From assembly GCF_027497355.1 (NCBI RefSeq), contig NZ_CP114909.1:3739001-3803000 (forward strand): a DNA stretch of 64,000 nucleotides, in the 5' to 3' direction. Under the pieces are notes generated by a model. That model did no database searches and was not told the origin of the DNA. It saw only the letters and a list, made by a program, of their open reading frames with translations. Position 1 is the stretch's first letter; every line of letters starts with the position of its first letter. Below are positions 45,737 through 54,516 of this stretch, one piece after another. Made by a program: the position numbers and the translations under genes. This DNA is from Micromonospora sp. WMMA1947. Lineage in GTDB: Bacteria > Actinomycetota > Actinomycetes > Mycobacteriales > Micromonosporaceae.

Positions 45737-46483
45737 ATGACGGAGTCACAGACGGCGGTGCGGCCCGAGCGGCGCGCCGAACTCGCGGCCGGACTGGCCC
45801 GGGTCCGGGCCCGCATCGCCGACGCCTGTGCGGCGGCCGGGCGGCAGCGCGACGAGGTCACACTGGTCGCGGTGACCAAGACGTACCCGGCGGCGGACGT
45901 GGTCGCGCTGGCCGGGCTCGGCGTGACCGACGTCGGGGAGAACCGCGACCAGGAGGCGGCGCCGAAGGCGGAGGCGGTGTCCGCCGCCGGGGCCGCGCCG
46001 CGCTGGCACTTCATCGGCCAGTTGCAGCGCAACAAGGCCCGCTCGGTGGTCCGGTACGCCGACGTGGTCCAGTCGGTGGACAGCGTCCGGCTGGCCGCCG
46101 CGCTGGACACCGCCGCCGGTGCGGTCCGGGACCGGCCGCTGGACGTGCTGGTGCAGGTGAGCATCGACGGCGACCCGGCCCGGGGCGGGGCGCTGCCGGG
46201 TGTGGCCGATCCGCAGCGCGGGCTCGACCCGGTGGCCGCCGCGGTGGCCGGCGCCGACGGCTTGCGCCTGGCGGGCCTGATGGCGGTGGCGCCGCTGGGC
46301 TGGGAGCCGGACCGGGCGTTCGCCCGGCTGGCCGAGGTGGCGGCGCGGCTCCGGGCCGACCATCCGGACGCGACGGTGCTGTCGGCAGGCATGAGCGGAG
46401 ACCTGGAGAGCGCGATCGGGTACGGCGCGACACATGTCCGTGTCGGCAGCGCGTTGCTCGGAATGCGCCCTGCGCTGCGGTAG
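45737..46483 (+). CDS. PLP homeostasis protein, YggS/YlmE family
   Basis: This 248-residue single-domain PLP protein has the alanine-racemase N-terminal barrel. VTLVAVTKTYPAADV contains the PLP-binding Lys, then VGENRDQEAAPKAEAV, WHFIGQLQRNKARSV, and the late MSGDLESAIGYGATHVRVGS, which is diagnostic for the family. The role is vitamin B6 and amino-acid homeostasis. It is nine bases after ftsZ; the ylmD gene that separates these in many actinomycetes is absent here. Confidence 0.9.
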   Translation: MTESQTAVRPERRAELAAGLARVRARIADACAAAGRQRDEVTLVAVTKTYPAADVVALAGLGVTDVGENRDQEAAPKAEAVSAAGAAPRWHFIGQLQRNKARSVVRYADVVQSVDSVRLAAALDTAAGAVRDRPLDVLVQVSIDGDPARGGALPGVADPQRGLDPVAAAVAGADGLRLAGLMAVAPLGWEPDRAFARLAEVAARLRADHPDATVLSAGMSGDLESAIGYGATHVRVGSALLGMRPALR

Positions 46484-46676
46484 CCTCAGCAGGACGGAAG
46501 CAAATTACATCAGTGTTGTTCAGGACGGCGTTCCCGTAGCCGGGGGCCGTGACGGGCGGACCGCGAACCGCACGTCAGGGGATTGCCGATCCGGTCCGGT
46601 GGGCATGATCGTCCACTCGTGATCAAGCGACACGGCACGGGGGCGCGTGCCGCACGGCGGACGGAAGGGCGCGGGG

Positions 46677-47378
46677 ATGGGTGCACTGCGCAAGGCGGGG
46701 GTCTGGCTCGGTCTCGTCGAGGAGGACGACGAGCGGGCGTACGAGGACGGTGGCTACGACAAGGGTGGCTACCGGGACTCGTCGCGCTACCGGTCGAGCC
46801 GGTACGCCGAGGAGTTCGCCGACGAGGACGACGACGAGGCCGAGGAGCCGCCGACGACGCGCGGCCGGCTCAGCGACCGTGGCCGGCTGTCCGAGCGCGC
46901 CTCCAGCCGCGCCGTCGACGCCGACCGGGCCGAGGGCGAGCGCCCGGAGCGGGCCGAGCGGTCCAGCGTGCGGTCGATCACCCGGTCCTCCGCCGGTGAC
47001 ACCTCGGGCGCCCTGAGCTACCACACCCGGGACAACCTCGCGCTCGCGCCGCAGGCCCAGCCGCGCGAGCGGGAGCGCGTGGCGCCGGAGGACGAGCAGC
47101 GCTACCAGATCACCACGCTGCACCCGACCACGTACCGCGAGGCGCGGACCATCGGCGAGCACTTCCGTGACGGCGTACCGGTGATCATCAACCTCACCGA
47201 GATGGACGAGGCGGACGCCCGCCGGCTCGTCGACTTCGCCGCCGGGCTCGCGTTCGGTCTGCGCGGTACGATCGAGCGCGTGACCAACCGGGTGTTCCTG
47301 CTCTCACCGGCCAACGTCCAGGTCACCGCGGAGGACAAGGCCAAGATCGCTGAGGGCGGCTTCTTCAGCCTGAGCTGA
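46677..47378 (+). CDS. sepF: Z-ring anchor protein SepF
   Basis: The 233-residue protein tethers FtsZ to the membrane. The N-terminal amphipathic helix ([16 protein letters not shown]) is the membrane anchor, residues about 20-135 are an acidic and Arg/Ser-rich linker, and the globular SepF domain begins near 145 ([20 protein letters not shown]) with [19 protein letters not shown] and NVQVTAEDK at the end. ATG at 46677 has GCGGGG just upstream. It follows a 193-base spacer. Confidence 0.9.
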   Translation: MGALRKAGVWLGLVEEDDERAYEDGGYDKGGYRDSSRYRSSRYAEEFADEDDDEAEEPPTTRGRLSDRGRLSERASSRAVDADRAEGERPERAERSSVRSITRSSAGDTSGALSYHTRDNLALAPQAQPRERERVAPEDEQRYQITTLHPTTYREARTIGEHFRDGVPVIINLTEMDEADARRLVDFAAGLAFGLRGTIERVTNRVFLLSPANVQVTAEDKAKIAEGGFFSLS

Positions 47379-47406
47379 GCCGCACGACCGAGGGACGTCG
47401 CCTGCC

Positions 47407-47712
47407 GTGTTGTCGATCCTGTTCCAGGTGCTCTACCTGCTGCTGTACATCTTCCTAATTGTCCTTTTGGCGCGATTTGTTCTTGGCGCGGTGCTGGCCT
47501 ATGGTCGCCGCTGGCAACCGGGGCGCGGAGCGTCGGCGGGACTGGAAGTCGTGTGGAGCGTCACTGATCCGCCCCTGCGAGCGTTGAGGCGTGTGATCCC
47601 ACCACTGCGAATTGGTACCGTGAGCATCGACCTGGCCTCCCTTGTGCTCCTGGTTATCCTGTTCGTGCTGATGGAGTTCGTGTTTAGGCGCCTGATCTTC
47701 GCGTTTGCCTGA
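47407..47712 (+). CDS. YggT family membrane protein
   Basis: This is a 101-residue integral protein with two hydrophobic regions (about residues 1-32 and 75-100) separated by a conserved-looking WSVTDPPLRALRRVIPPLRIG loop, the YggT signature. It is commonly found between sepF and divIVA, and may help with membrane or division-site organisation. The coding style is different from neighbours: CTA, ATT, CTT, TTG, TTT and similar codons are frequent, especially in the first helix. GTG at 47407. Confidence 0.88.
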   Translation: MLSILFQVLYLLLYIFLIVLLARFVLGAVLAYGRRWQPGRGASAGLEVVWSVTDPPLRALRRVIPPLRIGTVSIDLASLVLLVILFVLMEFVFRRLIFAFA

Positions 47713-47753
47713 CCAGAGCGCTTTCGCGGCCGCAACTGACCCGAGGAGTTTCG

Positions 47754-48557
47754 ATGCCGCTGACCCCGGCCGACGTCCACAACGTCGCCTTCAAAAAGCC
47801 GCCGATCGGCAAGCGGGGGTATGACGAGGAGGAGGTTGACGCCTTCCTGGACGAGGTCGAGCGTGAGCTGGCCCGTCTGATCGAGGAGAACAACGAGCTG
47901 CGCGCCCAGGTGGAGCGCGGCGGTCGGGGTGGCGCTCCCGCCGGCCCCGGCGGCGACGCCCGCCTCGCGGCGGAGCTCAACGACGTCAAGGCCCAGCTCG
48001 ACCGGGTGCAGCGCGACAAGGCGGCCGCCGAGCAGGCGGCCCGCGCGATGCAGGCCGAGCTGGAGCAGGTCCGCACGCAGGGCGGCCCGGCCGGCGTGAC
48101 CGCTGACGGCGAGCAGCAGGCGCTGCGGGTGCTCATGATGGCCCAGCGCACCGCCGACGACCACGTCTCCGACGCCCGTCGCGAGGCCGACCAGCTGCTC
48201 TCCGAGGCCCGTTCGAAGGCCGAGGAGGTCACCCGGGAGGCGCGCGCCAAGGCCGACGCCCTGGAGCGGGACGCCCGCCAGCGGCACCAGGAGGCCATGG
48301 GCGGCCTGGACGCCAAGCGCACCGCGCTGCAGAAGCACATCGAGGAGCTCAAGCAGTTCGAGCGCGAGTACCGCACCCGCCTCAAGGCGTACCTGGAGAG
48401 CCAGCTGCGTGACCTCGACGGTCGCGGCCAGGGTCTCGAGGTGGAGATGAACCGCACCGAGGGCACCCGTGCCACCGGCAGCAACGGTCTCGCCGCGGCC
48501 GGCCTCGCCGGTTCCTACGGCGGTGGCCGCGCGGGCTCGCTCGAGTCCGGCCGCTGA
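47754..48557 (+). CDS. wag31: Polar growth protein DivIVA/Wag31
   Basis: The 267-residue protein marks the cell poles and directs apical growth. The N-terminal DivIVA domain reads PLTPADVHNVAFKKPPIGKR and DEEEVDAFLDEVERELARLI; long coiled coils (about 65-120 and 150-225) with a Gly/Ala linker follow, and a Gly/Ser-rich end. ATG at 47754 has GAGGAG upstream. It is terminated by a perfect 12-bp hairpin. Confidence 0.93.
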   Translation: MPLTPADVHNVAFKKPPIGKRGYDEEEVDAFLDEVERELARLIEENNELRAQVERGGRGGAPAGPGGDARLAAELNDVKAQLDRVQRDKAAAEQAARAMQAELEQVRTQGGPAGVTADGEQQALRVLMMAQRTADDHVSDARREADQLLSEARSKAEEVTREARAKADALERDARQRHQEAMGGLDAKRTALQKHIEELKQFEREYRTRLKAYLESQLRDLDGRGQGLEVEMNRTEGTRATGSNGLAAAGLAGSYGGGRAGSLESGR

Positions 48558-48564
48558 TCCCGCG

Positions 48565-48593
48565 TCGGTGGCCGTCCCCGTGACGGCCACCGA
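48565..48593 (+). terminator. Hairpin terminator after wag31
   Basis: Arms 48565-48576 and 48582-48593 pair perfectly over 12 bases with a five-base loop, beginning eight bases after the wag31 stop. No T-run follows. Confidence 0.6.
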
Positions 48594-48629
48594 CCGCCCA
48601 GACCGACACGACGCGGCCGGGGGTGAGCC

Positions 48630-49433
48630 GTGGTAGCCGCCAGCATCCTGCTCATCCTCGTCGCGGTCGTGCTGCTGATCGCCGGTCTCGCCGGCGGGTC
48701 CAGCCTCCTGCTCATCGTCTCGATCGCGGCCAGCCTGCTGTCCGCCGTCGCCTTCGTCGCGTTCGCCCGCCAGGCCGCCGCGACGCGGGCCACGGCCGGC
48801 CGGGAGACCGGTCCGCGCGTACGGACCGCGCACACCTTTTCGTCCCCGGACGAACCGGTGAGCCCGGTCCCGCACCACACGTCCACGGTCGGCGCCGGCG
48901 GATCCGGGTGGCGGCAACCGCCCGGGTCTCCGGTGACCGAACCGGACGACGTCCCGCCGCCGGCCGCGTACTCGCCGCCGGCCGAACCGGCCGCCGGGCC
49001 GTACGAGGCCGAACCGGCCGCGGGGCCGTACGAGGCCGGGCCGTACACGTCGGCGTTCGACGCCGAGCCCGCCGGGCCGTACGCGGCGACGGTGGACACG
49101 GACCCGGTCGTCGCGGACGCGGCGCCCTACTCGCCGCCCGGCCCGCGTGTGCCGGAGACCGCCCGGCCCACCTCGCCCGCACCGGGCGGGCCGTTCGACG
49201 GCGACCCGCCGGCCGAACTCCTCTCCGACGGCGAGGTTGCCCGGCTGGTCCGGCTGCCCGGCGAGGTCCTGGTGGTCGACGGCCACCCCCGCTTCCACAT
49301 GCCCGACTGCCCGCACCTGGTGGGCCGGGACGACGAGCCACTGCCGGTCGCCGAGGCGGTCGCGCTGGGCTTCACCCCGTGTGCGCACTGCGCCGCCGCC
49401 ACCACCCTGCTCGCCGAGGCCCGGCCGCGCTGA
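48630..49433 (+). CDS. Membrane protein with a C-terminal Cys/His motif
   Basis: This 267-residue protein starts with two hydrophobic helices (about 1-50), then a disordered middle with GPYEAEPAAGPYEA-type repeats, and a conserved-looking C-terminus with HMPDCPHLVGRD and ALGFTPCAHC. The His/Cys arrangement (H-x3-C...P-C-x2-C) resembles a metal-binding motif of the Ada-like type found at protein ends. The start GTG at 48630 follows GGGTGAGCC. Function unknown. Confidence 0.6.
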   Translation: MVAASILLILVAVVLLIAGLAGGSSLLLIVSIAASLLSAVAFVAFARQAAATRATAGRETGPRVRTAHTFSSPDEPVSPVPHHTSTVGAGGSGWRQPPGSPVTEPDDVPPPAAYSPPAEPAAGPYEAEPAAGPYEAGPYTSAFDAEPAGPYAATVDTDPVVADAAPYSPPGPRVPETARPTSPAPGGPFDGDPPAELLSDGEVARLVRLPGEVLVVDGHPRFHMPDCPHLVGRDDEPLPVAEAVALGFTPCAHCAAATTLLAEARPR

Positions 49434-49435
49434 CC

Positions 49436-49744
49436 ATGACGATCGCGGACGACACACTCACCGTCGCGGTGCGGGTGAAGCCCGGAGCGTCCCGTGCCCG
49501 GGTGGGCGGGCGGTTCGACGGGCCGTACGGTCCCGCGCTCGTCGTCGCGGTGCACGCGCCGGCGGTCGACGGCCGCGCCACCGAGGCGGCCCGGCGCGCG
49601 CTCGCCGACGCGCTCGGCGTCCGGCCGGCGACCGTGTCGCTGCGGTCCGGCGCCGCCAGCCGCGACAAGCTCTTCCTGGTCGAGCGCCCGCACGACGGGC
49701 TGCCCGAGGTGCTGCGCCGGCTGCGCGACGGCAGCACGGCGTGA
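49436..49744 (+). CDS. DUF167 (YggU-like) protein
   Basis: This 102-residue protein belongs to the DUF167/YggU family: VAVRVKPGASRARVGG, then VVAVHAPAVDGRATEAARRALA and VSLRSGAASRDKLFLVE. Members are small, compact and of unknown role, often near yggT. ATG at 49436 is two bases after the preceding stop, so the genes are probably co-transcribed. Confidence 0.85.
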   Translation: MTIADDTLTVAVRVKPGASRARVGGRFDGPYGPALVVAVHAPAVDGRATEAARRALADALGVRPATVSLRSGAASRDKLFLVERPHDGLPEVLRRLRDGSTA

Positions 49745-49766
49745 GGTCCGGTCGGGCCGGCCGGCG

Positions 49767-51272
49767 ATGACCCCGGGGCTCGACGTCGCGTTGCTCGTGG
49801 GCGCCGCCGTGCTGCTGGTCGCGGTGGGCGCGGTGCGGTTCTCCACCCGGCTCGGCGTGCCGAGCCTGCTGGTCTACCTGGCGCTGGGGGTGCTACTCGG
49901 CGAGGCGGGGCTGGGCATCCGCTTCGACGACGTCGAGCTGACCCGGGTGCTCGGCTTCTGCGCGCTCATCGTGATCATCGCCGAGGGCGGCCTGACCGCG
50001 CGGTGGAGCACGTTGCGGCCGGTGCTGGGCCTGGCCGCGGCGCTGTCCACCGTCGGTGTGGTGGTCAGCATCGTGGTCGTCGGCGTAGTGGTGCACCTGC
50101 TGCTCGGCCTGGACTGGCGGCTGGCCCTGCTCTACGGCGCGGTGCTCTCCTCCACCGACGCGGCGGCGGTGTTCGCCACGCTGCGCCGGTTGCGCCTGCC
50201 GCCCCGGCTGGTCGCCGCGCTGGAGGCGGAGTCCGGCGTGAACGACGCCCCGGTCGTCCTGCTGGTGCTGGTGCTGTCCCGCGCCGGGGCCGGGGTCGCC
50301 CACCCCTGGTGGTACGAGGTGCTGCTGGTCGGCTACGAGCTGAGCGCGGGCGCGGCGGTCGGGGTCGGCGCCGGGCTGGCCGGCCGGTACGCGCTGCGCC
50401 GGGCCGCGCTGCCGTCGGCCGGCCTGTACCCGATCGCGGTGGTCGGCTTCACCGTGCTCGCGTACGCGGCCGGCTCGGTGCTGCACGCCTCGGGTTTCCT
50501 CGCCGTGTACGTCGCGGGCGTGCTGCTCGGCAACTCCCGGCTGCCGCACCGGCAGGCCATCCTCGGTTTCGCCGACGGGCTGGCCTGGCTGGCCCAGATC
50601 GGGTTGTTCGTGCTGCTGGGCCTGCTGGTCTCGCCGCGCCGGCTGGACTCGGCGGTGCTGCCGGCCGTGATCACCGGGCTGGCCCTGCTGCTGCTCGCCC
50701 GGCCGCTGTCGGTGGCGATCTCCGCGCTGCCGTTCCGGGTGAACCTGCGCGAGCAGTTGTTCCTGTCCTGGGCCGGGCTGCGCGGCGCGGTGCCGGTGGT
50801 GCTGGCGACCATCCCGCTGTCGCTGCACGTACCGGGGGCGGACCGCCTGTTCGACGCGGTCTTCGTCCTGGTGGTGATCTTCACGTTGCTCCAGGCGGGC
50901 ACGCTGGCGCGGGCGGCCCGGCGGCTGGGCGTGACCGCACCGGCCGAGGCGAGCGAGATCCTGCTGGAGACGGCCCCGCTGGAGCGGATGCGCGCCGATC
51001 TGCTCCAGTTGGAGGTGCCGCCCGGGTCGCGGCTGGCCGGGGTGCACGTGGACGAGCTGCGGCTGCCTGTCGGTGCCGCGGTCACCCTGGTGCTGCGCGA
51101 CGGCGTCGGTTTCGTGCCGGGCGCGGACACCCGGCTCAAGGTCGGGGACAGCCTGCTCATCGTGGCCACCGCCGGTGTACGGGACGAGACCGAGCGGCGG
51201 CTGCGGGCGGTGAGCCGCCGGGGCCGGTTGGCGAGGTGGTTCGGGGAGTACGGCGAGGAGCCGGCCCGCTGA
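49767..51272 (+). CDS. CPA1-type cation/H+ antiporter with TrkA-C domain
   Basis: This 501-residue transporter has about twelve helices of the CPA1/NhaP2-like fold: a YGAVLSSTDAAAVFATLRRL region with the Asp-containing signature, the VNDAPVVLLVLVL motif where Na+/H+ or K+/H+ exchangers carry the transport acids, and WAGLRGAVPVVLATIPL. The C-terminal region (about 400-470) is a regulatory TrkA-C fold (LQLEVPPGSRLAGVHVDELR). Substrate probably K+ or Na+, exported for H+. ATG at 49767; it follows DUF167 by 22 bases. Confidence 0.85.
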   Translation: MTPGLDVALLVGAAVLLVAVGAVRFSTRLGVPSLLVYLALGVLLGEAGLGIRFDDVELTRVLGFCALIVIIAEGGLTARWSTLRPVLGLAAALSTVGVVVSIVVVGVVVHLLLGLDWRLALLYGAVLSSTDAAAVFATLRRLRLPPRLVAALEAESGVNDAPVVLLVLVLSRAGAGVAHPWWYEVLLVGYELSAGAAVGVGAGLAGRYALRRAALPSAGLYPIAVVGFTVLAYAAGSVLHASGFLAVYVAGVLLGNSRLPHRQAILGFADGLAWLAQIGLFVLLGLLVSPRRLDSAVLPAVITGLALLLLARPLSVAISALPFRVNLREQLFLSWAGLRGAVPVVLATIPLSLHVPGADRLFDAVFVLVVIFTLLQAGTLARAARRLGVTAPAEASEILLETAPLERMRADLLQLEVPPGSRLAGVHVDELRLPVGAAVTLVLRDGVGFVPGADTRLKVGDSLLIVATAGVRDETERRLRAVSRRGRLARWFGEYGEEPAR

Positions 51273-51342
51273 TCTGCTACCGTTCCTTTTGCCCCGATTG
51301 ATGGCAGTCCGGGGCGAATACGTGGGACTACGGTGCGGCACG

Positions 51343-51371
51343 TTGTCGGACGCCTGTACGTTCCGTATTCT
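51343..51371 (+). promoter_or_regulatory. Promoter of the TraR/DksA-family gene
   Basis: TTGTCG (51343-51348), 17 bases, then TATTCT (51366-51371) is a good sigma70-like promoter. Transcription would begin near 51378 and leave a 5' leader of about 120 bases holding two perfect hairpins. Confidence 0.5.
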
Positions 51372-51385
51372 TGCCAACCTCCGGA

Positions 51386-51449
51386 GTGCACGGCGGGCCG
51401 CTCGCCGTGCACCCTTCCGTACGCGGGGGACGCCGACGTGGGCGTCCCC
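51386..51449 (+). other. Two tandem perfect hairpins in the leader
   Basis: Stem one pairs 51386-51395 with 51403-51412 (10 bp, 7-base loop). Stem two pairs 51426-51434 with 51441-51449 (9 bp, 6-base loop). They are 13 bases apart and end about 48 bases before the ATG. No T-run or known riboswitch is recognised. Confidence 0.55.
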
Positions 51450-51496
51450 GCCCACGCACCGCTGACCGCCGCTCCGCGCGGCTGAGGGAGCTGACG

Positions 51497-51916
51497 ATGG
51501 CGAAGCCAGCCGACACCAGGACCGCCGGTCGCAAGCCGGTGGCGAAGGCCACCCGCAGCGCGGCGGAGACCGAGAAGATCCGGGCCGCCCTGGCGGCACG
51601 GCGGGACGAGCTCACGGCCGAGTACGATCAGACGCTGAGCGAGATCACCGAGCTGCAGCGCGAGCGGCTGACCGACTCGGCCGGGGACGACCAGGCCGAC
51701 ACCGGGACCAAGACGTTCGAGCGGGAGCAGGAGATCTCTCTCGCCAACAGCATCAAGGAACGAATCACGCAGGTCGAGCGCGCCCTGGAGCGCCTCGACG
51801 AGGGTGGCTACGGCTGGTGCGAGCGGTGCGGCAACCCGATCCCGGTGGAGCGGCTCGCCGCGTTCCCGTCGGCCACCCTCTGCGTGACGTGCAAGCAGCT
51901 GGAGGAGCGGCGCTGA
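51497..51916 (+). CDS. TraR/DksA-type zinc finger protein
   Basis: This 139-residue protein has an N-terminal basic segment, a coiled coil (about 30-85) and a C-terminal C4 zinc finger, GWCERCGNPIPVERLAAFP and LCVTCKQLEERR, with the Cys pairs of the TraR/DksA family. Such proteins act in the secondary channel of RNA polymerase or bind DNA near the promoter. It is the usual upstream neighbour of lspA in actinomycetes. The leader hairpins suggest post-transcriptional control. Confidence 0.85.
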   Translation: MAKPADTRTAGRKPVAKATRSAAETEKIRAALAARRDELTAEYDQTLSEITELQRERLTDSAGDDQADTGTKTFEREQEISLANSIKERITQVERALERLDEGGYGWCERCGNPIPVERLAAFPSATLCVTCKQLEERR

Positions 51917-51982
51917 TCACCGCTCCCCGGCGGCCGTACGGCAGACGGTGACCACACCGTCGCGAACGTCGATGGGGAGCAG

Positions 51983-52585
51983 ATGACCGCAGCACCGCCC
52001 GCCGGGGCCGGCACCACCGAGTCGGGCGCCGGCGCGCCTCGCCGTAAGGCCGTCGGCCTGCTGCTCGGCGTGTCCCTGTTCTCGCTGCTGGCGGATCTCG
52101 GCACGAAGCAGCTCGCGCTCGCCGAGCTGACCGGCCGGGAACCGGTGTCGCTGCTCGGTGGCGCGGTCTACCTCAGCCTCACCCGCAACAGCGGCGCGGC
52201 CTGGAGCATCGGCTCGGACCACACCTGGGTCTTCCCGATCATCACGTTCGTGGTGGTCGGGTGGATCGCCTGGATGGCGTTGCGGCTGCGCTCGCTGCCC
52301 TGGGCGGTGTCGCTGGGACTGGTGCTGGGCGGTGCGCTGGGCAACCTGATCGACCGGATCTTCCGCGCGCCGGGGCACTTCGTCGGCCACGTGGTCGACA
52401 TGATCAGCCTCTTCGACCCGTACGGCCAGGTCTGGCCGGTGTTCAACCTGGCCGACAGCTCGCTGGTGTGCGGCGTGGTGCTCGCGGTCTTCCTGGAGCT
52501 GACCGGCCGCCAGCGCGACGGCTCCCGGCTGCGCGACGAGAAGCGCGACGACGCCGCCCCGGCCGAGCAGCGGGAGAGCGCGTGA
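51983..52585 (+). CDS. lspA: Signal peptidase II (LspA)
   Basis: This 200-residue membrane aspartyl protease removes signal peptides from prolipoproteins after lipid attachment. Four helices are visible. The catalytic aspartates lie in [20 protein letters not shown] and FNLADSSL, and NSGAAW is the family NxGxAW element. A disordered N-terminus of about 25 residues precedes the first helix. Its stop overlaps the rluD-like start (GTGA). Confidence 0.92.
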   Translation: MTAAPPAGAGTTESGAGAPRRKAVGLLLGVSLFSLLADLGTKQLALAELTGREPVSLLGGAVYLSLTRNSGAAWSIGSDHTWVFPIITFVVVGWIAWMALRLRSLPWAVSLGLVLGGALGNLIDRIFRAPGHFVGHVVDMISLFDPYGQVWPVFNLADSSLVCGVVLAVFLELTGRQRDGSRLRDEKRDDAAPAEQRESA

Positions 52586-53526
52586 CCTCCGCGTTCGCCG
52601 CCGCCGGCGACACCCGCTCCCTGCCCGTGCCGGACGGCCTCGACGGGATGCGCCTGGACCAGGCCGTGTCCCGGCTGTTCGGGCTCTCCCGCACCGCCGC
52701 CGCCGGCCTGATCGACGCCGGCGACGCGCTCGTCGACGGCGTGGTCCGGCCCAACTCGCACAAGGTCAAGGCGGGCTCGTGGCTGGAGGTCACGCTGCCC
52801 GCGCCGCCGGCACCGCCGACTGTGGTGCCGCAGGCGGTGCCCGGCCTGACCGTGGTGTACGCCGACGACGACATCGTGGTGGTGGACAAGCCGGTCGGGG
52901 TGGCGGCCCACCCCAGCCCGGGCTGGACCGGCCCCACGGTGATCGGCGGGCTGGCCGGCATCGGCCACCGGATCTCCACGAGCGGCGCCGCCGAGCGGCA
53001 GGGCGTGGTGCACCGGCTCGACGTGGGCACCACCGGGATCATGGCGGTGGCCAAGAGCGAGCGCGCGTACACCGCGCTGAAGCGGGCGTTCAAGTACCGC
53101 GAGGTGGAGAAGCGCTACCACGCCGTGGTGCAGGGCCACCCGGACCCGCTGAGCGGCACCATCGACGCGCCGATCGACAGGCACCCGCACCACGACTACC
53201 GCTGGGCCGTGGTCTCCGGCGGCAAGCCGAGCATCACCCACTACGACACGATCGAGGCGTTCCCCGCCGCCAGCCTGCTCGACGTGCGGCTGGAGACCGG
53301 GCGTACGCACCAGATCCGGGTGCACTTCTCCAGCATGCGGCACCCCTGCGTGGGTGACCTGACCTACGGCGCGGACCCGACGCTGTCGGCCCGGCTGGGG
53401 CTGGCCCGGCAGTGGCTGCACGCCCGCTCGCTGAGCTTCGCGCACCCGGGCACGGGCGACGAGGTGACGTTCGTCAGCGAGTACCCGGACGACCTGGCCC
53501 GCGCGCTGGAGATCCTGCGCGACTGA
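52582..53526 (+). CDS. RluD-family 23S rRNA pseudouridine synthase
   Basis: This 314-residue enzyme has an S4-type N-terminal domain ([20 protein letters not shown]) and the RluA/RluD catalytic domain with [18 protein letters not shown], in which the Asp is the catalytic residue, then [12 protein letters not shown] and [15 protein letters not shown]. Actinobacterial RluD-type enzymes modify 23S rRNA. GTG at 52582 overlaps lspA by four bases. Confidence 0.9.
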   Translation: MTSAFAAAGDTRSLPVPDGLDGMRLDQAVSRLFGLSRTAAAGLIDAGDALVDGVVRPNSHKVKAGSWLEVTLPAPPAPPTVVPQAVPGLTVVYADDDIVVVDKPVGVAAHPSPGWTGPTVIGGLAGIGHRISTSGAAERQGVVHRLDVGTTGIMAVAKSERAYTALKRAFKYREVEKRYHAVVQGHPDPLSGTIDAPIDRHPHHDYRWAVVSGGKPSITHYDTIEAFPAASLLDVRLETGRTHQIRVHFSSMRHPCVGDLTYGADPTLSARLGLARQWLHARSLSFAHPGTGDEVTFVSEYPDDLARALEILRD

Positions 53527-53527
53527 C

Positions 53528-54376
53528 GTGAGCGACGATCCCGCGCCGCCGCGCCGGTCCCGGTCCGCCGCGCTGACCTGGATCGCGCTGGCCTGCGCGC
53601 TCGTGGTGCTGGTGGTCGCGGTGGCCCAGCGGCGGGACCGGCCGGTGAGCGACCGCACTGTCGGCGAGGTGACCCGGGTCGGCGTGAGCGACGGCGCGAG
53701 CATCCCGGCGTACCTGCGGGCCGCCGGGGACGAGCTGGCCCGCCTCGACGCCCCCGACGGCTACGCGCTCGTCTCGTTCGACGGCTACCTGACCCCGGCG
53801 CGGGCGGCCGCCGCGCTGGACGGCACGCGGGTCTCGGCGGTGGTGGCGCGGGTACCGCTGCCCGGCCGGCAGACCGAGATCGTCCGGATCGCGGCGCTGC
53901 GCCTGCCCCAGGACCTGGTGGCCGGCATGGCCGGCGTCGCGACGCGCAAGGACGCCGAGGCCGCGGACTACCGCTCCCGCGCCGCCGCGACCACCGCCGA
54001 TCCGGAGCTGCGCCGGGTGTACGACAGTGGCGCCGAGGTCGCCGCGCGCGAGGCCGAGGCGTACCGGACGGGCTGCGCCTGCGTCTACGCCGCGGTGGTG
54101 AGTGCCGCACCGGAGGCCCTGCGCGCGCTCGCCGGGCGTCCGGGCGTGCGGGTGGTGGACCCGGCGCCGGAGGTCCGCCGCCTGGACCGGACCGTGTTCA
54201 CCCCGCCGCTGCCCGAGCAGCGTGACGTGGTCCGCCCACCCGCCGACGGCGAACCCACCGAGGCAGGCGGAATGGGCGATTCGTCGGAAGCTGCACGGAC
54301 GGTGAGCGGACCTTCACCCACCGCCCCGGCGCCGGGCGGCGGCTCCGGGGCACCCAACCCCGCTCCCACCTCCTGA
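53528..54376 (+). CDS. Hypothetical membrane-anchored protein
   Basis: This 282-residue protein has one N-terminal membrane helix (about 14-35) and an extracytoplasmic part that I do not recognise. It contains TGCACVYAAVVSAA with two cysteines, which could be oxidised outside the cell, and a Pro/Gly/Ser-rich tail of about 50 residues. GTG at 53528 follows the rluD stop by one base, so it belongs to that transcript. Function unknown. Confidence 0.7.
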   Translation: MSDDPAPPRRSRSAALTWIALACALVVLVVAVAQRRDRPVSDRTVGEVTRVGVSDGASIPAYLRAAGDELARLDAPDGYALVSFDGYLTPARAAAALDGTRVSAVVARVPLPGRQTEIVRIAALRLPQDLVAGMAGVATRKDAEAADYRSRAAATTADPELRRVYDSGAEVAAREAEAYRTGCACVYAAVVSAAPEALRALAGRPGVRVVDPAPEVRRLDRTVFTPPLPEQRDVVRPPADGEPTEAGGMGDSSEAARTVSGPSPTAPAPGGGSGAPNPAPTS

Positions 54377-54458
54377 GACATCGGGGCCCGCGGTGACCGG
54401 GCCGATCCCATGGTGCGGCAGGCCGCCGGGCGATGTGCGGCGCGGGGAGTGGTCCGAA

Positions 54459-54464
54459 TAGGGT
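54459..54464 (+). promoter_or_regulatory. -10 element of the ParA-like gene
   Basis: TAGGGT gives a transcript start near 54472. It lies downstream of an ATG at 54433, so that ATG cannot be the start for this promoter; the TTG at 54517 with GGGGGAGGG upstream fits. Confidence 0.4.
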
Positions 54465-54516
54465 TTCGTTCGTAGCCTGTCAGGCGGAGATCGATGGGCT
54501 GGGGGAGGGCGAATCC

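Noticed and set aside
51343..51351. A third PafBC-type promoter before the TraR/DksA gene
   Set aside because: TTGTCGGAC is the same 9-mer as at dinB, but no TA-N3-T lies eight bases downstream; a normal 17-base -35/-10 spacing fits instead.
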